A stretch of DNA of 64,000 bases from an uncultured Dorea sp. (GTDB taxonomy: Bacteria; Bacillota; Clostridia; Lachnospirales; Lachnospiraceae). This document shows positions 9,205 to 18,908 of the stretch, piece after piece (position 1 is the stretch's first letter; every line of letters begins with the position of its first letter). Below the pieces are notes generated by a model, which saw nothing but the letters and a program-made list of their open reading frames with translations, did not search any database and had not been told where the DNA came from. The translations under genes and the position numbers were made by a program. The stretch lies in the NCBI GenBank assembly GCA_910584615.1, contig CAJUAM010000005.1, forward strand, positions 52,560-116,559, given 5' to 3'.

Positions 9205-9943
9205 ATTCCGGAAATACGGGTGTCTTCGATTTATCGGACATCTGGATGTGATGCGCTATTTTCAGAAAGTTATGAGGCGGGGAGAGATTCCTATCGCATT
9301 TACAGGAGGGTACAGTCCCCATATGATCATGTCTTTTGCGCAGCCCCTTGGTGTGGGCGTGACCAGCGACGGAGAGTATTTTGATATTGAGCTTACAAAA
9401 CCCATTTCTTCAAAACGTGCAGTGGCGCAGATGAATGAGGTTATGGCAGAGGGTATCGAAGTAGTGAGCTTTGTGGAAATTCCGGATGATAAAAAGCAAA
9501 GCGGCATGACTATTACTAAAGCCGCGGATTATCAGGTCACACTGCTTGAGTCCGTAAAGTCTTCCGGTTATGTCAGGAAAGTTCCTGAGATCTTTAAGGA
9601 GAAAGCGGTCCGGTTTCTTTCGCAGGAGAAGATCATGGTCCTTAAAGCAACAAAGAAAAGTGAAAAAGAAGTGGATATTAAGCCTATGATCTACGATATG
9701 CGGGTAAGCGATGAGAGTATATACCTGTTCCTTGCCGCAGGAAGCGAGAACAACCTGAAACCAGACTTGGTGATGAGTGCTTTTCTTGATTTTATGGGAG
9801 AAGATAAAAGCAAGAATCCGATGCATTTTCACAGGATAGATGTGTATGCGGATGCCCCTAAAGGTTTTGTTGATCCGAAAGAAACTGATGCGCGAAAAAA
9901 GGGTTTTGTAACGCTTGAAAGCCTTGGAAGGGAAATAATATAA
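9188..9943 (+). CDS. DUF2344 (TIGR03936) radical SAM-linked protein
   Basis: The 251-residue product belongs to the DUF2344 family, recognisable from the N-terminus (KFRKYGCLRFIGHLD) and the GYSPHM segment. In some relatives this domain is fused to the radical SAM partner; here the genes are separate but overlap by 17 bases. ATG 9188 is preferred over GTG 9179 because GGGGGAGGTG at 9172-9181 is then correctly placed. It probably acts with the upstream radical SAM enzyme; the substrate is unknown. Confidence 0.87.
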   Translation: MKARIKFRKYGCLRFIGHLDVMRYFQKVMRRGEIPIAFTGGYSPHMIMSFAQPLGVGVTSDGEYFDIELTKPISSKRAVAQMNEVMAEGIEVVSFVEIPDDKKQSGMTITKAADYQVTLLESVKSSGYVRKVPEIFKEKAVRFLSQEKIMVLKATKKSEKEVDIKPMIYDMRVSDESIYLFLAAGSENNLKPDLVMSAFLDFMGEDKSKNPMHFHRIDVYADAPKGFVDPKETDARKKGFVTLESLGREII

Positions 9944-9966
9944 AAGATCATATATGGAGATATGAT

Positions 9967-10446
9967 ATGAGCAAAAAAGAATTAAAAACAAATGCTATGC
10001 GGATTCTTGATAAAAAGAAGATTGCTTATGAATACGAAACCTACGAATGTGATGAGTTTACCGACGGCATCCATGTGGCAGATATGCTTGGATATGAGCA
10101 TCATCTGGTATATAAGACGCTGGTGACTGCCGGAAAGAGAGGCGGATATTACGTGTTTGTGATTCCGATTGAAGAGGAGATCGACTTTAAAAAGGCTGCA
10201 AAAGCAGTGGGAGAAAAGTCTTTGTCCATGCTGCCCCTTAAAGAACTTACAGATGTGACCGGCTATGTGCGGGGAGGCTGTACATCCATCGGAATGAAAA
10301 AGCAGTATCCCACCATGATACAAATAGATGCGAAAGAACTTTCCTATATGTATGTGAGTGGAGGAAAGGTAGGGATGCAGATCAGGATTTCGCCGGAAGA
10401 TCTAAGAAAAGCGGCGAAGGCAGAATATGCGGATGTGATCATGTAA
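9967..10446 (+). CDS. ybaK: YbaK/EbsC-type Cys-tRNA(Pro) deacylase
   Basis: A 159-residue single-domain YbaK protein. The family signature is seen in YKTLVT near residue 45, the GGYYVFVIP strand, a conserved Lys in FKKAAKA and GCTSIGMKK with the catalytic-loop glycine-rich GGCTS. These enzymes hydrolyse mischarged Cys-tRNA(Pro). It lies 23 bases after the DUF2344 gene and is probably in the same operon. Confidence 0.85.
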   Translation: MSKKELKTNAMRILDKKKIAYEYETYECDEFTDGIHVADMLGYEHHLVYKTLVTAGKRGGYYVFVIPIEEEIDFKKAAKAVGEKSLSMLPLKELTDVTGYVRGGCTSIGMKKQYPTMIQIDAKELSYMYVSGGKVGMQIRISPEDLRKAAKAEYADVIM

Positions 10447-10507
10447 AGAATCGGGAAAGGCGGCAGGATAAGGAACGGCAGTAAGGGGTACCGGATGAGG
10501 CAAAAGG

Positions 10508-11167
10508 ATGAAAGGTGGCAAAATGCAGGTTAATAAATTAGAAGAAGAGAAAATAGAAAGTACTGATATACAGGAAGCAATAGAGCAGGCAGAGGCAGTC
10601 GTTTTTGACATCGGCAACGTATTGGTTGCATTTGCATGGGAGGAGTATCTTAAGTCTCTGGGATTTGATGAGGAGACTTATGAACATGTTGCCAACGCCA
10701 TGTTCCGGAATGAAGACTGGTATGCAGGAGATTTAGGACTTGTGACCACGAAGCAGTGGCTGGAGCTGTTTATTGAGAATGATCCGGCTTATGAGTCCCA
10801 GATAAGGTATACTTTCGAAAATTTTGGAAGAGCTATTGTTCCTTATAAATATACAAAGCCGTGGACGACATTGCTAAAACAGCGGAAGAAAAAGATTTAT
10901 TTTTTGTCCAATTACTCAGAAGAGATGTTCTGTCAGTCAAAGGAGCAGCTTGATTTTCTTGGGTATTTTGACGGCGGTCTGCTTTCATGGGAGGAAAAGT
11001 GCATGAAGCCGGATGACCAGATTTACAAAATCCTCCTGAAACGCTATCATCTTAAACCTGAAAAGTGTGTTTTCTTTGACGATCGTATGGAAAATGTGGA
11101 GGGTGCACGAAGAGCAGGAATGAAAGCTTTCTTATTTCATACAGATATTCCGTTGCAGTTATTATAA
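10508..11167 (+). CDS. HAD-superfamily hydrolase (HAD-IA type)
   Basis: The 219-residue protein has HAD motif I VVFDIGNVL (nucleophile Asp, though the usual second Asp of DxD is replaced by Gly-Asn), motif II YFLSNYS, and motif IV FFDDRMENV. It is a likely small-molecule phosphatase of unknown substrate. ATG 10508 and ATG 10523 are both possible; GGTGG lies just before the second. Weakly spaced operon with ybaK upstream and aspartate kinase downstream. Confidence 0.8.
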   Translation: MKGGKMQVNKLEEEKIESTDIQEAIEQAEAVVFDIGNVLVAFAWEEYLKSLGFDEETYEHVANAMFRNEDWYAGDLGLVTTKQWLELFIENDPAYESQIRYTFENFGRAIVPYKYTKPWTTLLKQRKKKIYFLSNYSEEMFCQSKEQLDFLGYFDGGLLSWEEKCMKPDDQIYKILLKRYHLKPEKCVFFDDRMENVEGARRAGMKAFLFHTDIPLQLL

Positions 11168-11234
11168 AAAAGTTGTAATATATAAAAGATTGAGTTATAC
11201 GAAGAGAGTGAAATTGGAGGAATACAGAAGTAAG

Positions 11235-12566
11235 ATGAAGAAGGTAGTTAAGTTTGGAGGCAGTTCTCTTGCCAGCGCAGAGCAGTTTCGAAAGGCCGGA
11301 TCTATTATCCGCAATGACAGTGCAAGGCGCTATGTGATTCCGTCTGCTCCGGGCAAACGGAATCCGGATGATGTGAAAGTAACAGATATGCTGTACCAGT
11401 GCTATAAGCAGGCGATTCTGGATGATGACATGGAGCGGGATTTTGAAGAGATTCTTGCGCAGATCAAACAGAGATATGATGAGATCATAGAGGGGCTTAA
11501 TCTTTCGTTGTCTCTCGATGACGAATTCAAGTTGATACGTGAGAATTTCTGTAAGAAGGTGGGAAGAGATTATGCGGCATCCCGCGGAGAATATTTAAAT
11601 GGCATTATCATGGCTGCATATCTTGATTATACATTTATAGACGCGGCGGAGGTTATCTGTTTTGACGCGAATGGAGATTTTGATGCCGAGCGTACAAATG
11701 ACACATTGACAGCGCGTCTTAAAGATATTGACTGTGCGGTTATTCCGGGATTTTACGGTTCTATGCCGGATGGGAAAGTGAAAACATTTTCACGGGGCGG
11801 TTCTGACATTACCGGCTCTATCGCGGCAAGGGCGGTGCAGGCGGATGTATATGAGAACTGGACGGATGTGTCAGGGTTTTTGATCGCGGACCCAAGGATC
11901 ATCCCCAATGCAAAGACGATTGACGTTATTACTTACAGAGAACTTCGGGAGCTGTCTTACATGGGCGCGACTGTGCTCCATGAGGATGCGATCTTTCCGG
12001 TAAAAAAAGCGGGGATCCCCATCAACATCCGCAATACGAACCGTCCGGAAGACAAAGGGACTCTTATTGTTGAGGCTACCTGCCAGAAGCCGCGGTTTAT
12101 CATTACCGGAGTGACGGGTAAAAAGGACTTTGCTTCTATTACTGTTGAAAAGGCGATGATGAATGCGGAAGTAGGTTTCTGTAAAAAAGTACTGGAAGTA
12201 TTTGAAAATAACGGAGTCTCTATTGAGCATATGCCATCGGGGATTGATACGATGACCATCGTTGTCCATCAGGATGAATTTCAGGAAAAAGAACAGAAGG
12301 TGATCGCAGGGATCCACCGTGCTGTAGAGCCGGATTTTCTTGAGCTGGAATCAGATATTGCTCTGATCGCGGTTGTGGGACGGGGCATGAAAGCGACGAG
12401 AGGAACGTCAGGACGTATCTTCTCTGCATTATCCCACGCAAATGTCAATGTGAAAATGATCGATCAGGGTTCCAGTGAGCTGAATATCATAATCGGAGTC
12501 AGAAACCACGACTTTGAGGAAGCGATAAAAGCAATTTACGATATTTTTGTAACAACACAGCTTTAA
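11235..12566 (+). CDS. aspartate kinase
   Basis: A 443-residue monofunctional aspartokinase that makes aspartyl phosphate, the first step to lysine, threonine and methionine. The kinase signature KFGGSSLA is at the N-terminus, FSRGGSDITG lies mid-protein, and two ACT regulatory domains occupy roughly the last 150 residues (first from TGVTGKKDF, second from IALIAVVGRGM). ATG 11235 starts exactly at the conserved MKKVVKFGG; GGAGG is 14 bases upstream, a long spacing, so translation from an upstream TTG at 11190 is not excluded. Feedback control through the ACT domains is expected. Confidence 0.92.
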   Translation: MKKVVKFGGSSLASAEQFRKAGSIIRNDSARRYVIPSAPGKRNPDDVKVTDMLYQCYKQAILDDDMERDFEEILAQIKQRYDEIIEGLNLSLSLDDEFKLIRENFCKKVGRDYAASRGEYLNGIIMAAYLDYTFIDAAEVICFDANGDFDAERTNDTLTARLKDIDCAVIPGFYGSMPDGKVKTFSRGGSDITGSIAARAVQADVYENWTDVSGFLIADPRIIPNAKTIDVITYRELRELSYMGATVLHEDAIFPVKKAGIPINIRNTNRPEDKGTLIVEATCQKPRFIITGVTGKKDFASITVEKAMMNAEVGFCKKVLEVFENNGVSIEHMPSGIDTMTIVVHQDEFQEKEQKVIAGIHRAVEPDFLELESDIALIAVVGRGMKATRGTSGRIFSALSHANVNVKMIDQGSSELNIIIGVRNHDFEEAIKAIYDIFVTTQL

Positions 12567-12600
12567 GAATACGAACAGAAAAAGACTGGGGAGGTATCCT

Positions 12601-13023
12601 ATGAATATTTTGTTTTTTCTGAAGCCGAAGAGCGAATTGGCTTATATTTACGATTATCATACGGTGAGACAGGCGATGGAGATCATGGAACATTACAAAT
12701 ATTCCTGTGTTCCGATCCTTGACCGGGGCGGAAAATATAAAGGGACCATCACGGAAGGAGACCTTCTCTGGGGCCTTAAAAAGGAAAATAAAATGAATAT
12801 GAAAGCCGCTGAGGATATAAATGTCATGAAGATCGAGCGGAGAAATGACTATCAGTGCGTGATGGGAACCTCTAAGATGGAGGATCTTATAGGCCGTGCC
12901 ATGGAACAGAATTTTGTCCCGGTGGTGGATGACATGAGACAATTTATCGGAATCATTACCAGGAGGGATATTATCGGATTCTGTTATGATAAAATGAAAG
13001 GACATGACAGCCATGATCATTGA
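12601..13023 (+). CDS. two-CBS-domain protein
   Basis: The 140-residue protein consists of a CBS pair: the first repeat has YSCVPILDRGGKYKGTITEGDL, split here as VPILDRG and GTITEGD, and the second FVPVVDDMRQFIGIITRRD. Such stand-alone pairs bind adenine nucleotides and regulate partners. GGGGAGG lies seven bases before the ATG. It follows aspartate kinase by 34 bases and overlaps the next gene's ATG region. Confidence 0.85.
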   Translation: MNILFFLKPKSELAYIYDYHTVRQAMEIMEHYKYSCVPILDRGGKYKGTITEGDLLWGLKKENKMNMKAAEDINVMKIERRNDYQCVMGTSKMEDLIGRAMEQNFVPVVDDMRQFIGIITRRDIIGFCYDKMKGHDSHDH

Positions 13024-13801
13024 TTTTCATACACATATGTTCCCGGATAAGATTGCTAAGCAGACGATAGATAAGCTTTCTGAGTGTTCCGGAAAAGCCC
13101 CGGATACAGACGGGACTTACGAAGGGCTTCTTAATTCCGCGAAAGATGCCGGGATCAATTGCTCTGTCGTGCTGCCTATCGCTACGAAGCCGTCCCAGTT
13201 TCGTACTATCAACAAATTCGCTTCCCGCTATCTTGAAGGGGAGATCATCTCTTTTGGTAGTGTCCATCCGGAGCCTGACGACTACAAAGCAAAGCTGAGA
13301 GAGATTAAAAATATGGGGCTTAAAGGGATTAAGCTTCATCCAGATTATCAGGACATGTATTTTAATGACATCCGCTATAAACGGGTCGTATCATATGCTG
13401 TGGAACTGGGCATGATCATAAGTGTACATGCCGGCCTGGATCCTAAATGCCCGGACGATATCCACTGTACGCCCCGGATGGCTGCAGAACTGATTGACGA
13501 TGTAAGACCAGAGAAGCTGGTACTTGCCCATCTTGGCGGGAATCAGCAGTGGGATGAAGTAGAGCGGTATCTTGTGGGCAAAAATGTATATTTTGATACA
13601 GGAGTCATTTTTGATCATATTGAAAAAGAGCAGTTTATACGTATCATGCGCTCGCATGGAAGCGATAAGATCCTGTTTGGCACAGACAGCCCGTGGGCAG
13701 GGCAGAAGAAGTTTGTGGATGTGATGAAAGAGATGGATATTACAGAAGAAGAGCGGGATAGAGTGATGGGGGAAAATGGGAGAAGGCTGTTGGGGATATG
13801 A
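13013..13801 (+). CDS. amidohydrolase family (COG2159-type) metal-dependent hydrolase
   Basis: The 262-residue TIM-barrel protein starts with the HxH metal motif DFHTHMF, has a conserved His in GIKLHPDYQ, another in SVHAG, and ends with FGTDSPW carrying the catalytic Asp. This is the amidohydrolase 2 / gamma-resorcylate-decarboxylase-like group, acting on an unknown substrate. ATG 13013 is chosen over 13004 from GAAAGGA spacing and from family starts. It overlaps the CBS gene by 11 bases and is the last gene before the polysaccharide locus. Confidence 0.82.
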   Translation: MIIDFHTHMFPDKIAKQTIDKLSECSGKAPDTDGTYEGLLNSAKDAGINCSVVLPIATKPSQFRTINKFASRYLEGEIISFGSVHPEPDDYKAKLREIKNMGLKGIKLHPDYQDMYFNDIRYKRVVSYAVELGMIISVHAGLDPKCPDDIHCTPRMAAELIDDVRPEKLVLAHLGGNQQWDEVERYLVGKNVYFDTGVIFDHIEKEQFIRIMRSHGSDKILFGTDSPWAGQKKFVDVMKEMDITEEERDRVMGENGRRLLGI

Positions 13802-13858
13802 AGTAAAAGGAGTTCAAAAGATCAATGGAGCAGTTCATTGGAATAACTCTCTGTTATA

Positions 13859-13887
13859 TGGACTTTTTATATAAATAGAGATATAAT
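13859..13887 (+). promoter_or_regulatory. promoter of the rml/capsule operon
   Basis: TGGACT (13859-13864) and TATAAT (13882-13887) are separated by 17 bases. The stretch from the -35 through the spacer closely resembles the promoter proposed at 25807-25835: both share TGGACTTTT and a TAGA just before the -10. The 128-base gap also holds a nested imperfect inverted repeat (GAGTT 13810, CAATG 13823, CATTG 13836, AACTC 13845) without a T run. Confidence 0.5.
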
Positions 13888-13944
13888 ATTACATATTTTG
13901 GTAATTACAATAATTGAAAAGCATGTAGAATGAGGAGCGTGTGT

Positions 13945-14841
13945 ATGAGAGGTATTATTCTGGCCGGGGGATCAGGAACAAGATTGTATCCGTTAACAAA
14001 AGTAACATCAAAACAATTACTTCCGATTTATGATAAGCCGATGATCTATTATCCAATGTCGGTACTGATGAACGCGGGGATAAGAGATATATTGATTATA
14101 TCTACACCTCAGGATACGCCGCGTTTTGAGAAGCTTTTGGGAGATGGAAAACATTTTGGGCTCAATCTTTCTTATGCAGTACAGCCATCTCCGGAAGGTC
14201 TGGCACAGGCATTTATCATAGGGGAGGATTTTATAGGGGATGATTGTGCCGCTATGGTGCTGGGAGACAATATTTTTGCAGGACACGGTTTGAAGAAGCG
14301 GTTGAAAGCAGCTGTTAAAAATGCGGAATGTGGAAAAGGTGCTACTATATTTGGGTATTATGTAGATGATCCGGAAAGGTTTGGAATTGTTGAATTTAAT
14401 CATAAGGGACATGCAGTGTCTATAGAGGAAAAACCAAAAGAACCCAAGAGTAATTATTGTGTGACAGGACTTTACTTTTATGATAACCAGGTAATTGAAT
14501 ATGCTAAGAATTTAAAACCATCCAAAAGAGGTGAATTGGAGATCACTGATTTAAACCGTATTTATCTGGATAAAGGCAGGTTAAATGTGGAGCTGCTTGG
14601 CCAAGGTTTTACATGGCTTGATACAGGAACTCATGGAAGTCTTGCAGAAGCTACCAATTTTGTGATGACAGTGGAAAGCCATCAGCATCGGAAGATAGCT
14701 TGTCTGGAAGAAATAGCGTATTTGAATGGATGGATTTCAAAAGATGATGTGCTGAAAGTCTATGAGGAGTTAAAAAATAACCAATATGGACAATACTTAA
14801 AGGATGTTATAGATGGAAAGTATAAAGAACAGTTGTATTAA
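13945..14841 (+). CDS. rmlA: glucose-1-phosphate thymidylyltransferase
   Basis: A 298-residue RmlA that makes dTDP-glucose from dTTP and glucose 1-phosphate. The nucleotide-binding loop GGSGTRLYPLT and the KQLLPIYDKPM segment are at the N-terminus, and VLGDNIF and EEKPKEPKSN are further family marks. ATG 13945 is used because TGAGGAG lies seven bases upstream; an earlier in-frame ATG at 13930 would include that site. It opens the rmlABDC set in the order A-B-D-C. Confidence 0.96.
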   Translation: MRGIILAGGSGTRLYPLTKVTSKQLLPIYDKPMIYYPMSVLMNAGIRDILIISTPQDTPRFEKLLGDGKHFGLNLSYAVQPSPEGLAQAFIIGEDFIGDDCAAMVLGDNIFAGHGLKKRLKAAVKNAECGKGATIFGYYVDDPERFGIVEFNHKGHAVSIEEKPKEPKSNYCVTGLYFYDNQVIEYAKNLKPSKRGELEITDLNRIYLDKGRLNVELLGQGFTWLDTGTHGSLAEATNFVMTVESHQHRKIACLEEIAYLNGWISKDDVLKVYEELKNNQYGQYLKDVIDGKYKEQLY

Positions 14842-14860
14842 GACAGGAGAGAGGAAAGCA

Positions 14861-15880
14861 ATGACTATAATTGTTACAGGCGGAGCAGGATTTATCGGAT
14901 CGAATTTTATCTATCATATGCTGGATAAATATCCGGAGTATAGAATTGTATGTGTGGACTGTCTTACTTATGCGGGAAATTTGTCTACTCTGGAAAAAGC
15001 ATTTGAAAATCCATGCTTTCGTTTTTGTAAAATAAATATATGTGATAGAAAAGCGGTTTATGAGCTTTTTAAAGAAGAAAATCCGGATATTGTGGTCAAT
15101 TTTGCTGCAGAGAGCCATGTTGATCGTTCTATTGAAAATCCGGAGATTTTTTTAGATACAAATATTAAAGGAACAGCCATAATGATGGATGCCTGTAGGG
15201 AATATGGAATCCAGAGGTATCATCAGGTATCTACTGATGAAGTGTATGGAGACCTGCCGTTAGACAGACCAGATCTGTTTTTCACAGAAGATACGCCTGT
15301 TCATACAAGTTCTCCATACAGCTCGTCCAAAGCAGGTGCCGATCTGCTTGTACTGGCATATTACAGGACTTATGGGCTTCCGGTGACTATTTCACGCTGT
15401 TCGAATAACTATGGACCATATCATTTTCCGGAAAAGCTGATTCCACTAATGATTGCCAATGCATTGGCAGACAAAGAACTTCCAGTATATGGGAAAGGAC
15501 TTAATGTACGGGATTGGCTTTATGTAGAAGATCATTGCAAAGCAATTGATTTGATTATCCATAAGGGGCGGATCGGTGAGATATATAATGTCGGCGGTCA
15601 TAATGAGATGAAGAATATTGACATTGTTAAGATTATCTGTAAAGAACTTGGAAAGCCGGAGAGCCTGATCACTTATGTATCAGACCGAAAAGGTCATGAT
15701 ATGCGGTATGCGATCGATCCTTCTAAGATCCATGGAGAACTGGGATGGTTTCCGGAGATGATGTTTGCGGAAGGAATCAAAAAAACAATACAATGGTATC
15801 TTGATAACCGTGGATGGTGGGAAAATATTATTTCTGGGGATTATCAGGATTATTATGAAAAGATGTATAAAAACAGATAG
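14861..15880 (+). CDS. rmlB: dTDP-glucose 4,6-dehydratase
   Basis: A 339-residue short-chain dehydrogenase of the extended type. GGAGFIGSN binds NAD; STDEVYG with the catalytic Thr/Asp/Glu and YSSSKAGAD with the YxxxK pair give the active site; SNNYGPYHFPEKLIP is the dTDP-glucose signature. It converts dTDP-glucose to dTDP-4-keto-6-deoxyglucose. ATG 14861 follows GAGAGGAAAG and sits 19 bases after rmlA. Confidence 0.96.
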   Translation: MTIIVTGGAGFIGSNFIYHMLDKYPEYRIVCVDCLTYAGNLSTLEKAFENPCFRFCKINICDRKAVYELFKEENPDIVVNFAAESHVDRSIENPEIFLDTNIKGTAIMMDACREYGIQRYHQVSTDEVYGDLPLDRPDLFFTEDTPVHTSSPYSSSKAGADLLVLAYYRTYGLPVTISRCSNNYGPYHFPEKLIPLMIANALADKELPVYGKGLNVRDWLYVEDHCKAIDLIIHKGRIGEIYNVGGHNEMKNIDIVKIICKELGKPESLITYVSDRKGHDMRYAIDPSKIHGELGWFPEMMFAEGIKKTIQWYLDNRGWWENIISGDYQDYYEKMYKNR

Positions 15881-15904
15881 TAAATAGCAAAGTGAGTTGG
15901 TATT

Positions 15905-16819
15905 ATGAAAGTATTTGTCACAGGAGTAGCGGGGCAGCTTGGCCATGATGTTATGAATGAGCTCGCAAAGCGGGATTATGAAGGGATTGGAAGCGATATC
16001 GCGCCAGAGTACAGTGGTATAGCAGATGGTTCAGCAGTAACGAGGATGCCGTATGTATCTATGGATATTACGAAGAAAGATCTTGTTGAAGCCGTTATAA
16101 AGGAGTATGCGCCAGATGTAGTTGTTCATTGCGCAGCATGGACAGCAGTAGATATGGCAGAAGAAGATGATAAGATTAAAACAGTATACGCGATAAATGT
16201 GCTGGGGACGGAAAACATAGTGAGGGCATGTAAAGAGCAGGATTGCAAGATGGTATATCTCAGCACAGACTATGTGTTTAATGGAAATGGAAGTGAACCA
16301 TGGTTTCCGGACTGCAGAGATTTTATGCCTTTAAATGTATATGGGAAGACTAAGCTGGAAGGGGAGTGGGCCGTTAGCAAGAATCTTGATAAATATTTTA
16401 TTGTCCGTATTGCATGGGTGTTCGGCCTGAATGGGAAAAACTTTATTAAAACAATGCTGGATATTGGAAGGAAACGAGAGGAAATCCGTGTGGTTAACGA
16501 CCAGATTGGAACGCCGACATATACTTTTGATCTGGCGCGTTTGCTTGTTGACATGATTGAAACAGATAAGTATGGTTATTATCATGCGACAAATGAGGGA
16601 GGATATATTTCCTGGTATGATTTTGCCTGTGAGATATTTAGACAATCTGGATATACAACGAAAGTGATTCCTGTTTCGACGAAGGAGTATGGGCAGTCAA
16701 AAGCTGCGAGACCATTTAACAGCAGGATGGATAAGAGAAAATTAACGGAAAATGGATTTGCGCTCCTGCCATCATGGCAAGATGCATTAGCTCGTTATCT
16801 AAAAGAAATTGAATATTGA
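15905..16819 (+). CDS. rmlD: dTDP-4-dehydrorhamnose reductase
   Basis: A 304-residue RmlD: the nucleotide motif TGVAGQLGHDV at the N-terminus, YLSTDYVFNG, the catalytic Tyr/Lys in NVYGKTKLEGE, and RIAWVFG later. It performs the final reduction to dTDP-L-rhamnose. It follows rmlB by 24 bases; its stop overlaps the leader of rmlC. Confidence 0.95.
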   Translation: MKVFVTGVAGQLGHDVMNELAKRDYEGIGSDIAPEYSGIADGSAVTRMPYVSMDITKKDLVEAVIKEYAPDVVVHCAAWTAVDMAEEDDKIKTVYAINVLGTENIVRACKEQDCKMVYLSTDYVFNGNGSEPWFPDCRDFMPLNVYGKTKLEGEWAVSKNLDKYFIVRIAWVFGLNGKNFIKTMLDIGRKREEIRVVNDQIGTPTYTFDLARLLVDMIETDKYGYYHATNEGGYISWYDFACEIFRQSGYTTKVIPVSTKEYGQSKAARPFNSRMDKRKLTENGFALLPSWQDALARYLKEIEY

Positions 16820-16836
16820 AATTAGAGGTAGTATGG

Positions 16837-17439
16837 ATGGGAAAGATTACTGTTACAAAATGTCCGATTGAGGGGCTGTATATTGTGGAGCCTGCTGTAC
16901 ATAGTGATAGCAGAGGTTATTTTATGGAAACTTACAACCAACAGGACTTTTTTGCTGCGGGATTAACTGTGAATTTCGTTCAGGACAATCAGAGTATGAG
17001 TTCAAAAGGGGTTTTAAGGGGATTACATTATCAGAAACAATATCCACAGGGAAAACTGGTGCGCGTCATACGGGGGAGAGTTTTTGATGTGGCGGTAGAT
17101 ATCAGAGAAGAAAGCAGCACTTTTGGCCAGTGGTACGGTCTGGAACTTACGGAAACTGATAAAAAGCAGTTTTATATTTCAAAAGGTTTTGCTCATGGCT
17201 TTTTTGTACTCAGTGATGAGGCGGAATTCTGTTATAAATGTACAGATTTTTATCACCCGGGCGATGATGTAGGGATTGCGTGGAACGATCCTGGGATAGG
17301 GATTAAATGGCCAGATATTATGGGAAAGTACCAGGGCAGTGCCTCGGGGGAGGGCTATAGGATGAGTGACGGTACAAGTATTATTCTTTCTGAAAAAGAT
17401 CAGAAATGGGGATTGCTAAAACGCAAACAGGTTATATAA
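16837..17439 (+). CDS. rmlC: dTDP-4-dehydrorhamnose 3,5-epimerase
   Basis: A 200-residue cupin epimerase with the family signature DNQSMSSKGVLRGLHYQ containing the catalytic His, followed by ISKGFAHGF and a conserved Tyr in CYKCTDFY. ATG 16837 is preferred because AGAGGTAG lies just upstream; a TTG at 16816 would overlap rmlD. It completes the dTDP-L-rhamnose pathway, so the polymer of module 1 probably contains rhamnose. Confidence 0.95.
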   Translation: MGKITVTKCPIEGLYIVEPAVHSDSRGYFMETYNQQDFFAAGLTVNFVQDNQSMSSKGVLRGLHYQKQYPQGKLVRVIRGRVFDVAVDIREESSTFGQWYGLELTETDKKQFYISKGFAHGFFVLSDEAEFCYKCTDFYHPGDDVGIAWNDPGIGIKWPDIMGKYQGSASGEGYRMSDGTSIILSEKDQKWGLLKRKQVI

Positions 17440-17440
17440 T

Positions 17441-18874
17441 ATGAACAAATTGACAAAAAATTATATATACAACAGTCTGTATCAGGTCATGCTCATTATC
17501 ATTCCATTGATTACGACACCTTATCTGACAAGGACACTGGGCAAGACATTTTTAGGAATAGACAGCTACGTATTGTCTGTCGTTCAGTTGACAAATGTGA
17601 TCGGCGCACTTGGAACTAACACATATGCGTACCGAGAAATTGCTTATGTGAGGAATGATAAAAAGAAACTGATCAGTACATTTTGGGAATTGATCATTAT
17701 AAGACTTGTTTTGTGTACAGTTTCCTGTCTGGTCTATGTGAGTATAGCACTGCAATCAGAATATAAGACAATTTTCGGAATACAGACAATTACAGTCATT
17801 AGTTATTTTCTGGATATATCATGGTTTTTTATCGGAATGGAGGAAATGAAACCTGTTGTTGTACGGAATATATGCGTGAAAGCAGTGGCGACGGTATGTA
17901 TATTTTTGTTTGTCAAAGAGCCAGAAGATATATATAGATATGTGGTTATTTATGCCTTGAGTCAGGCTTTGGGGTCACTTTTGATTTTTTTTCAGCTCAG
18001 AAGTTTTATGACAATAAGGAAATTTAATTCAATTAATATAACACGGCACCTCAAGCCAGTATTCCTTTTGTTTTTGCCGCAGGCCGCGTCGGCGTTGTAT
18101 GTATTATTTGATAAGACGATGCTGGGACTTTTATCCTCTGATATTTCTTGTGTATCCATCTATGATAAAGGACAGGTTGTAACAAAAACTCCATTGCTTT
18201 TTGCGTTTGCTCTTTCAGCGGTATTGATGCCGAGAATGGCAAATGAAATTTCATCAGGGCATATGGATAGAGTAAAGCAGCTTGTAACAAAGGCTATGGA
18301 CTGGATGCTGCTGTTTTCTATTCCGATTGCGGCAGGTATGTTTTTGATAGCTGGAGTGATCGTGCCATGGTATTTAGGAGCAGAATATTTGGATAGTGTT
18401 CTGGTGGTCCAGATATTATCGCCAATTATTATTGCCATAGCGACGAGCAGTGTGACGGGGGCACAGTTTTTAACTGCAGCAGATAATACAAAGTACCTTA
18501 CAATTTCCTACACGATAAGCGCAATAATTAATGTGATCGGGAATTTTTTGCTAATACCTATATGGAACGAAAAGGGAGCGGCGTTTACAACTCTGCTGGC
18601 AGAATGTCTGGTTGTTTCTATCCAACTATATGCAGTAAAAAAAATTTTGGGGAGATTATATCTGTTAAAACGTATTACAAAGAAGCTTACAGCGACTTTT
18701 ATAATGGGAATTGCAGTTATAGCGATGAAGAGTATAGGTAGTACTATCGGAGTTGTTATTTTTCAGATAATTATAGGAGCTGCTATTTATTTTACAGTGC
18801 TGCTGCTGTTGAAAGATGATAGTATATGGGAATTTATCAATATAGGTAAGAAATATTTTGATTCTAAAAAATAG
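17441..18874 (+). CDS. wzx: Wzx-type flippase (MOP superfamily), module 1
   Basis: The 477-residue protein is hydrophobic throughout, with about 12-14 predicted membrane segments. The N-terminus (YNSLYQ, then ITTPYLTRTLG) is characteristic of polysaccharide-type flippases. It would move undecaprenyl-linked repeat units outward. It starts one base after rmlC stops. A second flippase gene lies at 42726, which suggests two polymers or a composite locus. Confidence 0.92.
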   Translation: MNKLTKNYIYNSLYQVMLIIIPLITTPYLTRTLGKTFLGIDSYVLSVVQLTNVIGALGTNTYAYREIAYVRNDKKKLISTFWELIIIRLVLCTVSCLVYVSIALQSEYKTIFGIQTITVISYFLDISWFFIGMEEMKPVVVRNICVKAVATVCIFLFVKEPEDIYRYVVIYALSQALGSLLIFFQLRSFMTIRKFNSINITRHLKPVFLLFLPQAASALYVLFDKTMLGLLSSDISCVSIYDKGQVVTKTPLLFAFALSAVLMPRMANEISSGHMDRVKQLVTKAMDWMLLFSIPIAAGMFLIAGVIVPWYLGAEYLDSVLVVQILSPIIIAIATSSVTGAQFLTAADNTKYLTISYTISAIINVIGNFLLIPIWNEKGAAFTTLLAECLVVSIQLYAVKKILGRLYLLKRITKKLTATFIMGIAVIAMKSIGSTIGVVIFQIIIGAAIYFTVLLLLKDDSIWEFINIGKKYFDSKK

Positions 18875-18908
18875 TTTCTTTTATAAAATCGTCATATGGA
18901 GAGAAAAT

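Noticed and set aside
13802..13944. Possible invertible promoter like those of Bacteroides capsules
   Set aside because: No inverted repeats flank the promoter on both sides, and no invertase gene is present. The only repeat lies upstream of the -35.
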